A program made the position numbers and the translations under genes. Positions 1 to 8,213 of a DNA stretch of 64,000 bases are shown one piece after another. The stretch comes from Nocardioides alkalitolerans DSM 16699 (GTDB taxonomy: Bacteria; Actinomycetota; Actinomycetes; Propionibacteriales; Nocardioidaceae), in NCBI RefSeq assembly GCF_000426525.1, contig NZ_AUFN01000013.1:248001-312000 (forward strand), read 5' to 3'. The first letter of the stretch is position 1. Each line of letters opens with the position of its first letter. Under the pieces are notes generated by a model, which did no database searches, was not told the DNA's origin, and worked only from the letters and a program-made list of their open reading frames with translations.

Positions 1-257
1 TCGCGCAGCGCTGCGTCGACGGCATCACCGCCGACGCCGACCGCATGCGCCGCTACGCCGAGTCGTCGCCGTCGGTGGTCACCCCGCTCAACAAGTACGT
101 CGGCTACGAGGCCGCCGCGAAGATCGCGAAGAAGGCGCTCGCCGAGGGCGCGACCATCCGCGAGACGGTGGTGGCGCTGGGGTACGTCGAGCGCGGCGAG
201 GTCACCGAGGAGCAGCTCGACGCCGCCCTCGACGTGGAGTCGATGACCCACCCGTGA
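1..257 (+). CDS. fumC: Fumarate hydratase class II, C-terminal fragment
   Basis: The open frame enters from the left edge and ends with TGA at 255-257. The visible residues include [20 protein letters not shown] followed by a short helical end with [17 protein letters not shown]. This is the conserved C-terminal domain of class II fumarases, which interconvert fumarate and malate in the TCA cycle. The catalytic SSxMPxKxN loop lies outside the window. Fumarate is also a product of the homogentisate pathway encoded at 13.6-18.9 kb, but that link is only metabolic. The family call is firm; only about the last 84 residues can be seen. Confidence 0.93.
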   Translation, partial: AQRCVDGITADADRMRRYAESSPSVVTPLNKYVGYEAAAKIAKKALAEGATIRETVVALGYVERGEVTEEQLDAALDVESMTHP

Positions 258-315
258 GCAGTTCGTCAGGATCTGGGGTGCCGCGGTCCGGCACGGGACC
301 GATAGCGTCTCCCGG

Positions 316-1761
316 GTGACTGAGCTGCTTCTCGGCCTGACCCGCGGTGGACCGACCCGCGTCACCGTCGCCGGCACCACCTGGACGTACGACGACCTGC
401 TGGGCGCCGCGAGCGCCGCGGCGGCCGACCTCGCGCCGTACCGGCGGGTGGCCGTGCACGCGACCCCCGAGCCCTCGACGGTGCTCGCGGTTGTCGCCGC
501 GCTGCTGGCCGGTGTGGTCGTCGTGCCCGTGCCGCCCGACTCGGGGGCGCGGGAGCGCGCCCACGTGCTCGGCGACTCCGCCGTCGAGGCATGGGTGGGC
601 ACGGCGCCGCCCGACCAGTCCGGCGGTCTGCCCGTCGTGCCCCTCGACCTCGGGGCCCGGGCTCCGTACACGCCCCCGACGGACCCGCTGCCCGACGACG
701 CGACGGCCTTCCTGCTCTACACCTCGGGCACCACGGGCCTGCCGAAGGGGGTCCTGCTCTCGCGGGCTGCCGTCGCCGCGGGGCTCGACGGCCTCGCCGA
801 CGCCTGGGGGTGGACGGACGCCGACGTCCTGGCCCACGGCCTCCCGCTCTTCCACGTGCACGGCCTGCTGCTCGGCGTGCTCGGTCCGCTGCGGCTCGGC
901 GGCGGCGTCGTGCACGTCGGCCGCCCGACCCCCGAGGCGTACGCCGCGGCCGCCCGCGACGGCGCCACCATGTTCTTCGGCGTGCCGACCATCTGGTCGC
1001 GCATCGCGGAGGCCCCCGAGCACGCGAAGGACCTCGCGAGCGCCCGGCTGCTGGTCTCCGGCAGCGCCGCGCTCCCCGTGCCCGTCTTCGAGCGCCTCCG
1101 GGCGCTGACGGGGCACGACGCCGTCGAGCGCTACGGCATGTCGGAGACCCTCATCACCGTCGCCACCCGCGCCGACGCCGCCCCCCGGGCCGGCTGGGTG
1201 GGCGTGCCCGTCGCCGGCGTCGAGACGCGCCTGCAGGACGAGCACGGCGCCGCCGTGCCGCACGACGGCGAGTCGGTCGGCAACCTCCAGGTGCGGGGGG
1301 CCACGCTCTTCGGCGGCTACCTCAACCGCCCCGACGCCGACGCCGAGGTGTGGACCGACGACGGCTGGTTCCGCACCGGCGACGTCGCCGTGGTCGACCC
1401 CGCGGGCTGGCACCGCATCGTGGGCCGCGAGTCGATCGACCTCATCAAGTCGGGCGGCTACCGCGTCGGCGCCGGCGAGATCGAGACCGTGCTGCTCGGG
1501 CACCCGGCCGTGGCCGAGACGGCGGTCGTGGGCGAGCCCGACGCCGACCTGGGCCAGCGCATCGTGGCGCACGTGGTGCTCCGCCCCGAGGCCGTGCCCG
1601 GGCCCGACGACCTCGGCGGGGCCGCCCTGGCGACCGCGCTGACGGCGTACGTCGGGGAGCAGCTCAACGCCCACAAGCGGCCCCGCGAGGTCCGCTTCAC
1701 CACCGCGCTGCCCCGCAACGCCATGGGCAAGGTCCAGAAGAAGCAGCTGGTCCAGGGATGA
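316..1761 (+). CDS. AMP-forming acyl-CoA synthetase
   Basis: A 481-residue member of the ANL adenylate-forming family, predicted to activate a carboxylic acid to its CoA thioester with ATP. The P-loop motif YTSGTTGLPKG is at residues 135-145, a YGMSET motif lies near 270, GYRVGAGEIE is in the hinge region near 385, and the C-terminal catalytic lysine lies in MGKVQKK near 471-477. The start is GTG and has only a weak ribosome-binding site. At 481 residues it is short for a fatty acyl-CoA ligase and closer to malonyl-CoA synthetase (MatB)-like enzymes, but the substrate cannot be read from sequence. It overlaps the next gene by ATGA, so the two are translationally coupled. Confidence 0.85.
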   Translation: MTELLLGLTRGGPTRVTVAGTTWTYDDLLGAASAAAADLAPYRRVAVHATPEPSTVLAVVAALLAGVVVVPVPPDSGARERAHVLGDSAVEAWVGTAPPDQSGGLPVVPLDLGARAPYTPPTDPLPDDATAFLLYTSGTTGLPKGVLLSRAAVAAGLDGLADAWGWTDADVLAHGLPLFHVHGLLLGVLGPLRLGGGVVHVGRPTPEAYAAAARDGATMFFGVPTIWSRIAEAPEHAKDLASARLLVSGSAALPVPVFERLRALTGHDAVERYGMSETLITVATRADAAPRAGWVGVPVAGVETRLQDEHGAAVPHDGESVGNLQVRGATLFGGYLNRPDADAEVWTDDGWFRTGDVAVVDPAGWHRIVGRESIDLIKSGGYRVGAGEIETVLLGHPAVAETAVVGEPDADLGQRIVAHVVLRPEAVPGPDDLGGAALATALTAYVGEQLNAHKRPREVRFTTALPRNAMGKVQKKQLVQG

Positions 1762-2618
1762 CGACGCAGGCGCCGACCCTCGCCGTCACCGGCTCCACGG
1801 GCGCCCTCGGCGGCCTCGTCGCCCGCGGGCTCGCCGCGCAGGGCGTGGAGCAGCGCCTGCTCGTGCGGTCGGCAGGCCGGGCCCCGGACCTCGCCGGCGC
1901 CCACGTCGTCGAGTTCCCCGGGTACGGCGACCGCGCCGCCGCCGTGGCCGCCCTCGCCGGCGTGCGCACGCTGCTCATGGTGTCGGGGGCCGAGTCGGCC
2001 GAGCGGCTGGAGCAGCACCGCACCTTCGTGGACGCCGCGGCCGAGGCCGGGGTCGGCCACGTCGTCTACACCTCGTTCCAGGGCGCGGCGCCCGACTGCA
2101 CCTTCACGCTGGGCCGCGACCACCACGCGACCGAGGCCCACCTGCGCGCCTCGGGCCTCACCACGACGTTCCTGCGCGACAGCTTCTACCTCGACTTCCT
2201 GCCCGACATGGCCGGGGAGGACGGCGTGATCCGCGGGCCGGCCGGCGACGGTCGCGTCGCCGCCGTGGCGCGGGCGGACGTCGCCCGGTCGGCGGTCGAG
2301 GTGCTGCTCGACCCGGCGGCGCACGCGGGCGCCACCTACGACCTGACCGGTCCCGAGGCGCTCACGATGACGGAGGTCGCCGAGACGATCACGAACGCCA
2401 CGGGGCGGACGGTGACGTTCCACGACGAGACGCTCGAGGAGGCCTACGCCTCACGACGTCGGTGGGAGGCACCTCAGTGGCAGTACGACGCGTGGGTCTC
2501 CACGTACGTCGCCATGGCGCGCGGCGAGGTGGCGGCGGTCAGCGGCGACGTCGCCCGGCTGACCGGGCGGGAGCCGACGAGCCTCGCGGGGCTGCTCGCG
2601 GAGCGGGCGGCGGGCTGA
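1758..2618 (+). CDS. NmrA-like NAD(P)-binding protein
   Basis: A 286-residue protein with an N-terminal Rossmann fold (TGSTGALG at residues 11-18) and the body of the NmrA/atypical SDR family. That family includes NAD(P)H:quinone oxidoreductases of the QOR2 type and redox-sensing regulators. The sequence VVYTSFQGAAP matches the central strand of the family, but the classical SDR YxxxK pair is absent. The ATG lies inside the end of the acyl-CoA synthetase gene (ATGA overlap), so both belong to one transcript. The stop codon lies within a hairpin shared with the convergent gene. Exact reaction unknown. Confidence 0.75.
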   Translation: MTTQAPTLAVTGSTGALGGLVARGLAAQGVEQRLLVRSAGRAPDLAGAHVVEFPGYGDRAAAVAALAGVRTLLMVSGAESAERLEQHRTFVDAAAEAGVGHVVYTSFQGAAPDCTFTLGRDHHATEAHLRASGLTTTFLRDSFYLDFLPDMAGEDGVIRGPAGDGRVAAVARADVARSAVEVLLDPAAHAGATYDLTGPEALTMTEVAETITNATGRTVTFHDETLEEAYASRRRWEAPQWQYDAWVSTYVAMARGEVAAVSGDVARLTGREPTSLAGLLAERAAG

Positions 2619-2631
2619 GCCGACCGGCTCA
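2616..2631. terminator. Small bidirectional hairpin containing both stop codons
   Basis: Seven-base arms TGAGCCG and CGGCTCA meet with almost no loop between two convergent genes. The TGA of the rightward gene and the TGA of the leftward gene are the outer three bases of each arm. It may act as a weak bidirectional terminator, but it has no T-tract. Confidence 0.4.
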
Positions 2632-3354
2632 GTACCAGTTGTTCGCCTGGCTGTGCGCCCAGGCGGAGCAGGGCGTGCCGTAGCGGTCCTCGATGTAGCC
2701 GAGGCCCCAGCGGATCTGCGTCGCGGGGTTGGTCTCCCAGTCGTCGCCGGCCGAGGCCATCTTGCTGCCGGGCAGCGACTGCGGGATGCCGTAGGCCGAC
2801 GACGTCGGGTTGTCGGCGTCGACCTGCCAGCCGGACTCCTTGGTCCACAGCGAGTCGAGGCAGCTCCACTGGCCCTCGCCGAAGCCCTGCTCGGCGAGCA
2901 GCAGACGGCCCACCTCGCGCGGGTCGCGGTCGGAGGCGTCCTCCGCCTGCGTCATGGCGGGGCCGGCCTCGGCCGAGAGCGCCACGAGCTTGGTGGGGTC
3001 GGCGGCGCTGCGCGTGTCGGAGCGCGAGACGCCCTCCGCGGCACGGTCGGCGAGGAGCTCGTCGGCGTCGGGCGCGGCGGCGTCGGAGGCCTGGTCCGCT
3101 GCGCCCGGGGCGGTCTCGGCGGTCTCGAGCACCGAGCTCAGGGAGGCCGAGGCGAGCTGGCCGTCGGCGGCGTCGGCCGGGCCGTTCGTCGTCAGGACTC
3201 CCCCGCCGACCGCGACTCCGGTGGCGGCCGCGGCGACCGAGGTGAGGACCAGGGACGAGCGCAGGGCCTTGACCGGGGAGACGGGGAGCACGGCGCGCCC
3301 GGGGGCGCGGTGCGTGGCCTGGCGGTGCTTCGGTGTGTGCTTCTGCTTCGACAA
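2629..3354 (-). CDS. Secreted lysozyme-like lytic transglycosylase
   Basis: A 241-residue protein with a basic start, a hydrophobic export segment at about residues 29-62, an Ala/Asp-rich low-complexity linker to about 145, and a C-terminal transglycosylase-like domain. The domain shows WTKESGW with the presumed catalytic Glu173, followed by SSAYGIPQ and the ending NNWY. Cys165 and Cys229 could form a disulfide. Such actinobacterial proteins cleave peptidoglycan glycan strands outside the membrane and are relatives of Rpf resuscitation factors. The first codon appears to be TTG at 3352-3354; a GTG 21 codons further in would still give a signal peptide. A long leader lies upstream (see next entry). 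Confidence 0.8.
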   Translation of the reverse strand: MSKQKHTPKHRQATHRAPGRAVLPVSPVKALRSSLVLTSVAAAATGVAVGGGVLTTNGPADAADGQLASASLSSVLETAETAPGAADQASDAAAPDADELLADRAAEGVSRSDTRSAADPTKLVALSAEAGPAMTQAEDASDRDPREVGRLLLAEQGFGEGQWSCLDSLWTKESGWQVDADNPTSSAYGIPQSLPGSKMASAGDDWETNPATQIRWGLGYIEDRYGTPCSAWAHSQANNWY

Positions 3355-3490
3355 GATTCAGGGGCTCACGGGTAGACGGCAGCGGATCCGAGACGGCCCG
3401 GTACACCCAGGCCAGCGGCCACCATGCCCGAGGGGCAGGCCCCACGCAAACCGTCGTCCCCATGGGTGGGACAGCCCACACCGCTGACGT
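3355..3490 (-). promoter_or_regulatory. Candidate cis-regulatory RNA leader, possibly ydaO (c-di-AMP) type
   Basis: About 135 bases of G-rich, structure-prone leader precede the transglycosylase gene. Read on the minus strand, the part nearest the gene (3361-3395) contains CGGATCCG, then GCCGTCTACC and CGTGAGC. This recalls the 3-prime core of the ydaO riboswitch, where CGAATCCG is followed by GCTAACC and CGTAAGC. Further upstream are GGGGACGACGG and TGGGTGTACC blocks. Known fact: ydaO elements often precede cell-wall hydrolase genes in actinobacteria. The match was made by eye and the pairing was not folded. Confidence 0.35.
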
Positions 3491-3523
3491 CAAACCTTGC
3501 GCATCATTGCCATCAAATGTCAG

Positions 3524-3539
3524 TGTGATGGGCGTCACC
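3524..3539 (+). promoter_or_regulatory. CRP/GlxR-like operator upstream of the esterase-BVMO operon
   Basis: TGTGA, six bases, then TCACC matches the cAMP-receptor half-site consensus TGTGA-N6-TCACA at nine of ten positions. It ends 42 bases before the ATG at 3582. Two similar sites precede other catabolic genes in this window (18948-18963 and 24020-24035). Confidence 0.5.
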
Positions 3540-3581
3540 TACTCGGAGGTCGACGCCGACCTCCCACCCCAGGGAGCCCCG

Positions 3582-4535
3582 ATGCCGCTCGACGCTGCCA
3601 CCAGCGCCTTCCTCGCCCAGGCCGCCGCGGCCGGCGGACCCGCCCTCCACGAGATCTCGCCGGACGAGGCCCGCGCCCTCAGCAAGGGATTCGTCGACCT
3701 CTACGGCCCCGGCCCGGACGTCGCGGCGGTGGAGGAGATCACCCTCACCGCCGAGGACGGGGCCGAGCGGCGCGGCCGCCTGCTGACGCCCCACGGCGAC
3801 GTGCGCGGCGTGGTCGTCTACCTCCACGGCGGCGGGTGGGTCGTCGACGACATCGACGGCTACGACTGCCTCGGTCGCACCCTCGCCACCCGCTCGCAGC
3901 ACGCGGTGCTGCTCGTCGACTACCGCAAGGCGCCGGAGGACCCCTTCCCAGCCGCGACCCACGACGCCTGGGCCGGCGTGCTGGAGGGGGCCCGTCGCCG
4001 GGACGCGCTCGGCGCCGACCTGCCGCTCGTCGTCGCCGGCGACAGCGCCGGCGGCAACCTCGCCGCCGTCGTCGCCCAGCGCAGCGCCCGCGACGGCGGC
4101 CCCGCGATCGACCTCCAGGTGCTCGTCTACCCGGTCACCGACCACGACACGGCCACCGCGTCGTACCGCGACCCGGCCAACGCCCTGATGCTCACCCGCG
4201 AGGCCATGGAGCACTTCTGGGGCCTGTACGCGCCCGACGCCGCCGACCGTGCCCGACCCGACGCCTCGCCGCTGCGCGCCGGGGACCTGGCCGCGCTCGG
4301 CGCCGGCGGCCGGTTGGCCCCCGCACTGGTGCTGCTCCCGGAGCACGACGTGCTCCGCGACGAGGGCGCCGCGTACGCCGCGGCCCTGCGCGAGGCCGGC
4401 GTGCGCGTCGACGAGCACGTCGCCCCCGGCCAGATGCACGGCTTCTTCCAGTTCGTGAACGTGCTGCCCGGCGCCGAGGCCGGCATGACCGTCGTGGTGG
4501 AGGCGCTCGGCCGTCCCTCCGACGGCACCGCCTGA
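3582..4535 (+). CDS. Alpha/beta hydrolase, HSL-type esterase
   Basis: A 317-residue hormone-sensitive-lipase-like (family IV) carboxylesterase. The oxyanion motif HGGG is at residues 82-85, the nucleophile motif GDSAGG at 153-158 (Ser155), and the probable acid and base lie in PEHDVLRDEG and QMHGF. The ATG at 3582 is preferred because AGGGAG sits five bases upstream; an in-frame ATG at 3528 would overlap the CRP-like site. The Baeyer-Villiger monooxygenase gene follows after about 60 bases. The obvious reading is that the monooxygenase turns a ketone into an ester and this enzyme hydrolyses it, but the substrate is unknown. Confidence 0.85.
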   Translation: MPLDAATSAFLAQAAAAGGPALHEISPDEARALSKGFVDLYGPGPDVAAVEEITLTAEDGAERRGRLLTPHGDVRGVVVYLHGGGWVVDDIDGYDCLGRTLATRSQHAVLLVDYRKAPEDPFPAATHDAWAGVLEGARRRDALGADLPLVVAGDSAGGNLAAVVAQRSARDGGPAIDLQVLVYPVTDHDTATASYRDPANALMLTREAMEHFWGLYAPDAADRARPDASPLRAGDLAALGAGGRLAPALVLLPEHDVLRDEGAAYAAALREAGVRVDEHVAPGQMHGFFQFVNVLPGAEAGMTVVVEALGRPSDGTA

Positions 4536-4596
4536 ACCGCCTCGTCCCGCGCCACCCCGACCGACCGCATCCCACCCGCCCACCAGGAGGCGACGC

Positions 4597-6240
4597 ATGC
4601 CCGACACCACCGCACCCACCCACACCGACGCCACCCACACCGACGCCACCCACACCGACGCCGTCGTCATCGGCGCCGGGTTCTCCGGCATCTACATGGT
4701 CCGCCAGCTCGCCCGGCTCGGCCTCGACGTCCGGGCGTTCGAGGCCGCCGAGACCGTCGGCGGCACGTGGTACTGGAACACCTATCCCGGTGCCCGCTGC
4801 GACTGCCTCAGCATGGAGTACTCGTTCAGCTTCGACCGCGAGCTCGTCGAGGCCTGGGACTGGACCGAGCGCTACCCCGCGCAGCCGGAGATCCTCCGCT
4901 ACCTCGAGTTCGCGGCGGACAAGCTCGACGTGAGGCGTCACTTCACCTTCTCGACGCGGGTCGAGTCGGCGGTCTGGGACGACGAGACCTCGCTGTGGAC
5001 CGTCGTCACCGACGCCGGCGAGCAGGTCACCGCGCGGTACGTCGTGACCGCGGTCGGCTGCCTCTCGACCGGCCAGACGCCCGACTTCGCCGGGCTCGAC
5101 GCCTTCACCGGCGAGACCTACCACACCAGCACCTGGCCGAAGGAGGGCGTGGACTTCACCGGCAAGCGCGTCGGGGTCATCGGCACGGGCTCGTCGGGCA
5201 TCCAGGTGATCCCCCTCGTCGCGGAGGAGGCGGAGCACCTCACCGTCTTCCAGCGGACGCCGGCGTTCAGCCTCGACTGCGGCAACCGCGCCCTGACGGA
5301 GGAGGAGAAGGCCGACTTCAAGGCGAACCTGGAGGAGTACCGCAAGGAGACGCGCAAGTTCCCCGCCGGGCTCATCACGGACATCCTCGAGGTGAACGCG
5401 ATGGACATCAGCGAGGAGGAGCGCACCGCGATCTACGAGGAGCGCTGGCAGCGCCACCGCGCACCCGACCTGCTCATGTCGTTCCCCGACCTGTTCGTCG
5501 ACCGGGCCGCCAACGAGACGATCGCCGAGTTCTTCCGCGGCAAGATCCGCGCCGCGGTCGACGACCCCGAGACGGCCGAGACCCTGACCCCGCGCACCTA
5601 CCCCCTCGGGGCGAAGCGCATCACCCTCGACACCGACTACTTCGCGACCTACAACCGCGACGACGTGACGCTCGTGAGCGTCAAGGACGACCCGATCGTC
5701 GGCCTGACGCCGACCGGGCTGGCGACGCAGGACAACGAGTACGAGCTCGACGCGGTCGTGTTCGCGACCGGCTTCGACGCCGTCACCGGCCCCCTGCTGG
5801 GCATCGACATCCGCGGCCGGGAGGGCCAGACGCTCCGCGACCGCTGGGCGGACGGGCCCACGACGTACCTCGGGATCGGCGTCGACGGCTTCCCGAACCT
5901 GTTCATGCTGACCGGCCCCCAGAGCCCCAACGTGCTCACCAACGTCGTGGTCGCCATCGAGCAGCACGTGGAGTGGACCACCGACCTCATCGCCCACATG
6001 GAGAAGGAGGGCGTGCGCACCACGGAGCCGACCCCGACGGCCGTGAAGGAGTGGACCAGCGAGGCGCTCGCGCTCGCCGACCAGACGCTCTACCCGGAGG
6101 GCGACTCCTGGTACACGGGGGCCAACATCCCCGGCAAGCCGCGCGCGATCCTCTCGTACGTCGGCGGCCTCCACACCTACACCGACATCTGCGACGACGT
6201 CGCGGCCGACGGCTACCGCGGCTTCGAGCTGGTGCGCTGA
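4597..6240 (+). CDS. Baeyer-Villiger monooxygenase
   Basis: A 547-residue flavin- and NADPH-dependent monooxygenase that inserts oxygen next to a ketone. The FAD-binding GAGFSG motif is at residues 26-31, the type I BVMO fingerprint FTGETYHTSTWP at about 170-181, and the NADPH-binding Rossmann motif GVIGTGSSGIQ near 193-203. The length fits cyclohexanone monooxygenase-like enzymes. AGGAGG lies six bases before the ATG. The first 22 residues include three exact copies of THTDA, outside the fold. The gene sits between an esterase and an EthD-like protein and is coupled to the latter by a TGATG overlap. Confidence 0.93.
   Translation: MPDTTAPTHTDATHTDATHTDAVVIGAGFSGIYMVRQLARLGLDVRAFEAAETVGGTWYWNTYPGARCDCLSMEYSFSFDRELVEAWDWTERYPAQPEILRYLEFAADKLDVRRHFTFSTRVESAVWDDETSLWTVVTDAGEQVTARYVVTAVGCLSTGQTPDFAGLDAFTGETYHTSTWPKEGVDFTGKRVGVIGTGSSGIQVIPLVAEEAEHLTVFQRTPAFSLDCGNRALTEEEKADFKANLEEYRKETRKFPAGLITDILEVNAMDISEEERTAIYEERWQRHRAPDLLMSFPDLFVDRAANETIAEFFRGKIRAAVDDPETAETLTPRTYPLGAKRITLDTDYFATYNRDDVTLVSVKDDPIVGLTPTGLATQDNEYELDAVVFATGFDAVTGPLLGIDIRGREGQTLRDRWADGPTTYLGIGVDGFPNLFMLTGPQSPNVLTNVVVAIEQHVEWTTDLIAHMEKEGVRTTEPTPTAVKEWTSEALALADQTLYPEGDSWYTGANIPGKPRAILSYVGGLHTYTDICDDVAADGYRGFELVR
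4618..4662 (+). repeat. Three exact 15-base repeats in the monooxygenase N-terminus
   Basis: The unit ACCCACACCGACGCC is repeated three times in frame and encodes THTDA three times. It precedes the FAD-binding domain, so copy number changes should be tolerated. Confidence 0.9.
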
Positions 6241-6545
6241 TGTACCGGCTCACCGCGTCCTACCGCCACCCGGCCGACCCCGAGGCGTTCCTCCGCCACT
6301 ACCGCACCGTGCACGACCCGCTGACGCGCTCGATGCCCGGGCTCGACGCGTTCGAGTGGGGCATCTGCGAGACCCCGGACGGCAGCACCCCGCCGTACTT
6401 CGTGGTCGCCGTGCTCACCTTCGCCGACCGCGAGGCCGCGTTCGGGTCGCTCGGCTCGGAGGCCGGGCAGCGCGGCGCCGCCGACATGGCGAACTTCGCC
6501 ATGGCCGGCGTCGAGGTGACCCAGTGGGAGGCGCAGACCTCCTGA
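6240..6545 (+). CDS. EthD-like dimeric alpha/beta-barrel protein
   Basis: A 101-residue protein whose start MYRLTASYRHPADPEAFLRHYRTVH follows the EthD/YciI-type ferredoxin-like pattern (strand, then a helix with FxxxYxxxH, then PGL). EthD was named from an ethyl tert-butyl ether degradation cluster and such proteins often accompany oxygenases. Their exact role, possibly binding a product or intermediate, is unsettled. The ATG shares one base with the TGA of the monooxygenase gene. A strong terminator follows directly, so this is the last gene of the three-gene operon. Confidence 0.75.
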   Translation: MYRLTASYRHPADPEAFLRHYRTVHDPLTRSMPGLDAFEWGICETPDGSTPPYFVVAVLTFADREAAFGSLGSEAGQRGAADMANFAMAGVEVTQWEAQTS

Positions 6546-6552
6546 CGCGTAC

Positions 6553-6590
6553 GACGACGCCCCCGGCCGCAGTGGGCCGGGGGCGTCGTC
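6553..6590. terminator. Strong bidirectional terminator hairpin
   Basis: Sixteen-base perfect arms (6553-6568 and 6575-6590, core CGCCCCCGGCC) with a six-base loop lie between the rightward EthD-like gene and the leftward phoH2 gene. There is no T-run, as is usual for terminators in high-GC actinobacteria. Confidence 0.85.
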
Positions 6591-6622
6591 GCGTCGATGG
6601 ACTGCTCAGAGCGTCACGGGAC

Positions 6623-7948
6623 TCAGAGCGTGACGTTCTCCAGCATCTCGGTCACGAGCGCCGCGATGGGCGAGCGCTCGGACCGGGTGAGCGTGACGTG
6701 CGCGAAGAGCGGGTGGCCCTTGAGCTTGTCGATGACGGCGACGACCCCGTCGTGGCGACCGACCCGGAGGTTGTCGCGCTGGGCGACGTCGTGGGTGAGC
6801 ACGACCTTCGAGTTGGCACCGATGCGCGACAGCACGGTGAGCAGCACGTTGCGCTCCAGCGACTGCGCCTCGTCGACGATCACGAACGCGTCGTGCAGCG
6901 ACCGACCACGGATGTGGGTGAGCGGCAGGACCTCGAGCATGCCGCGGTCGAGCACCTCGTCGATCACGTCGCGCGACGTCATCGCGCCGAGGGTGTCGAA
7001 GACGGCCTGCGCCCAGGGCGACATCTTCTCGGACTCCGAGCCCGGCAGGTAGCCGAGCTCCTGCCCGCCGACCGCGAAGAGCGGACGGAAGACGACGACC
7101 TTCTTGTGCTGACGACGCTCGAGCACGGCCTCGAGACCGGCGCAGAGCGCCATGGCCGACTTGCCCGTGCCGGCCCGGCCGCCGAGCGAGACGATGCCGA
7201 CCTCCGGGTCGAGCAGCATCTCCAGCGCGATCCGCTGCTCCGCCGAGCGGCCGTGGATGCCGAAGGCCTCCCGGTCGCCGCGCACCAGGTGGACCTGCTT
7301 GTCGGGCCCGACGCGGCCGAGCGCCGTACCGCGGTCGGAGAGCAGCACGAGGCCCTGGTGGCAGGGCAGGTCGCGGGCCTCGTCGAGGGCCACGGTGCCG
7401 TCGTCGTACAGCTCGTCGAGCACGTCGGCGCCGACCTCGAGCTCGGCCATGCCCGAGTAGCCGGTGTCGGACTCGCTCACGGACTCGGCGCGGTACTCCT
7501 GCGCGTCGAGACCGACGGCCGACGCCTTGATGCGCATCGGCAGGTCCTTGGACACCAGCGTGACGTCACGCCCCTCGTTGGCCAGGTTGCGGGCCACGGC
7601 GAGGATCCGGGTGTCGTTGTCGCCCAGCCGGAAGCCGGACGGAAGCGACGTCGGATCGGTGTGGTTGAGCTCCACCCGCAACGTGCCGCCGAGGTCGCCG
7701 ACGGGCACGGGCTGGTCGAGACGACCGTTGACGATGCGCAGCTCGTCGAGCGTGCGCAGCGCGGTGCGCGCGAAGAAGCCCAGCTCCGGGTGGTGCCGCT
7801 TGCCCTCGAGCTCGGTGATGACCACCACCGGGAGGACGACCTCGTGCTCCTCGAACCGGCGCAGCGCGCCGGGATCCGCCAGCAGGACGCTGGTGTCGAG
7901 GACGTAGGTGCGGACGGACTGGTGCTCGCGCGTCGGGATCGAGGCCAC
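6623..7948 (-). CDS. phoH2: PhoH2: PIN ribonuclease domain fused to PhoH ATPase
   Basis: A 441-residue protein with an N-terminal PIN domain starting at YVLDTSVLL (acidic Asp18) and a C-terminal PhoH ATPase with Walker [10 protein letters not shown] near 255-263 and the Walker B-like stretch [11 protein letters not shown]. Known for the family: mycobacterial PhoH2 proteins are ATP-dependent RNA helicases with ribonuclease activity, and a short gene just upstream (phoAT) has been described as their antitoxin partner. Here a 35-codon ORF with a strong ribosome-binding site ends 44 bases upstream (7993-8100). The gene converges on the EthD-like gene across the 6553-6590 terminator. Confidence 0.92.
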   Translation of the reverse strand: MASIPTREHQSVRTYVLDTSVLLADPGALRRFEEHEVVLPVVVITELEGKRHHPELGFFARTALRTLDELRIVNGRLDQPVPVGDLGGTLRVELNHTDPTSLPSGFRLGDNDTRILAVARNLANEGRDVTLVSKDLPMRIKASAVGLDAQEYRAESVSESDTGYSGMAELEVGADVLDELYDDGTVALDEARDLPCHQGLVLLSDRGTALGRVGPDKQVHLVRGDREAFGIHGRSAEQRIALEMLLDPEVGIVSLGGRAGTGKSAMALCAGLEAVLERRQHKKVVVFRPLFAVGGQELGYLPGSESEKMSPWAQAVFDTLGAMTSRDVIDEVLDRGMLEVLPLTHIRGRSLHDAFVIVDEAQSLERNVLLTVLSRIGANSKVVLTHDVAQRDNLRVGRHDGVVAVIDKLKGHPLFAHVTLTRSERSPIAALVTEMLENVTL

Positions 7949-7992
7949 GATCTACCCCTCACGGACCGGCACGCGCACTCGTCGCCCCGGAC

Positions 7993-8100
7993 CTAGCTCC
8001 AGCGGTTGGACCGGGAGGGCAGCCGAAGACGGGAGTGCCCGCCTCCTCCCGCACAGCGGCAGACGTGCTGCCGGTGCTGTGCGGTGCAGTCGTGAGTCAT
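7993..8100 (-). CDS. 35-residue small protein upstream of phoH2
   Basis: A short frame starts with ATG at 8098-8100, or with GTG three bases earlier. A perfect AGGAGG lies ten bases before the ATG and seven before the GTG. It encodes MTHDCTAQHRQHVCRCAGGG and a basic Arg/Ser-rich tail ending NRWS, then TAG. Cysteines are at residues 5, 14 and 16. It is co-oriented with phoH2 and ends 44 bases before it, which matches the position of phoAT in mycobacteria. Sequence relationship to PhoAT was not established. It could instead be a regulatory leader peptide. Confidence 0.5.
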   Translation of the reverse strand: MTHDCTAQHRQHVCRCAGGGGHSRLRLPSRSNRWS

Positions 8101-8213
8101 CACGAACGGGCCTCCTGGTACGGCGGGCTTCCCCACTCGCCGATGAGCCCGAAAGTACTCCTGGCGCCCCCGCCGCAAGCGCGACACGCGAGAAAGCGCA
8201 GATGAATGTCGTG

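Noticed and set aside
202..1674. A 490-codon frame opposite the acyl-CoA synthetase.
   Set aside because: Its product has no domain and is Gly/Arg/Val/His-rich, the usual signature of an antisense shadow in high-GC DNA.
591..1757. A frame that could make the NmrA-like protein a 675-residue fusion.
   Set aside because: The upstream part is an Arg/Pro-rich shadow of the acyl-CoA synthetase gene. The real start is the ATG at 1758 in an ATGA overlap.
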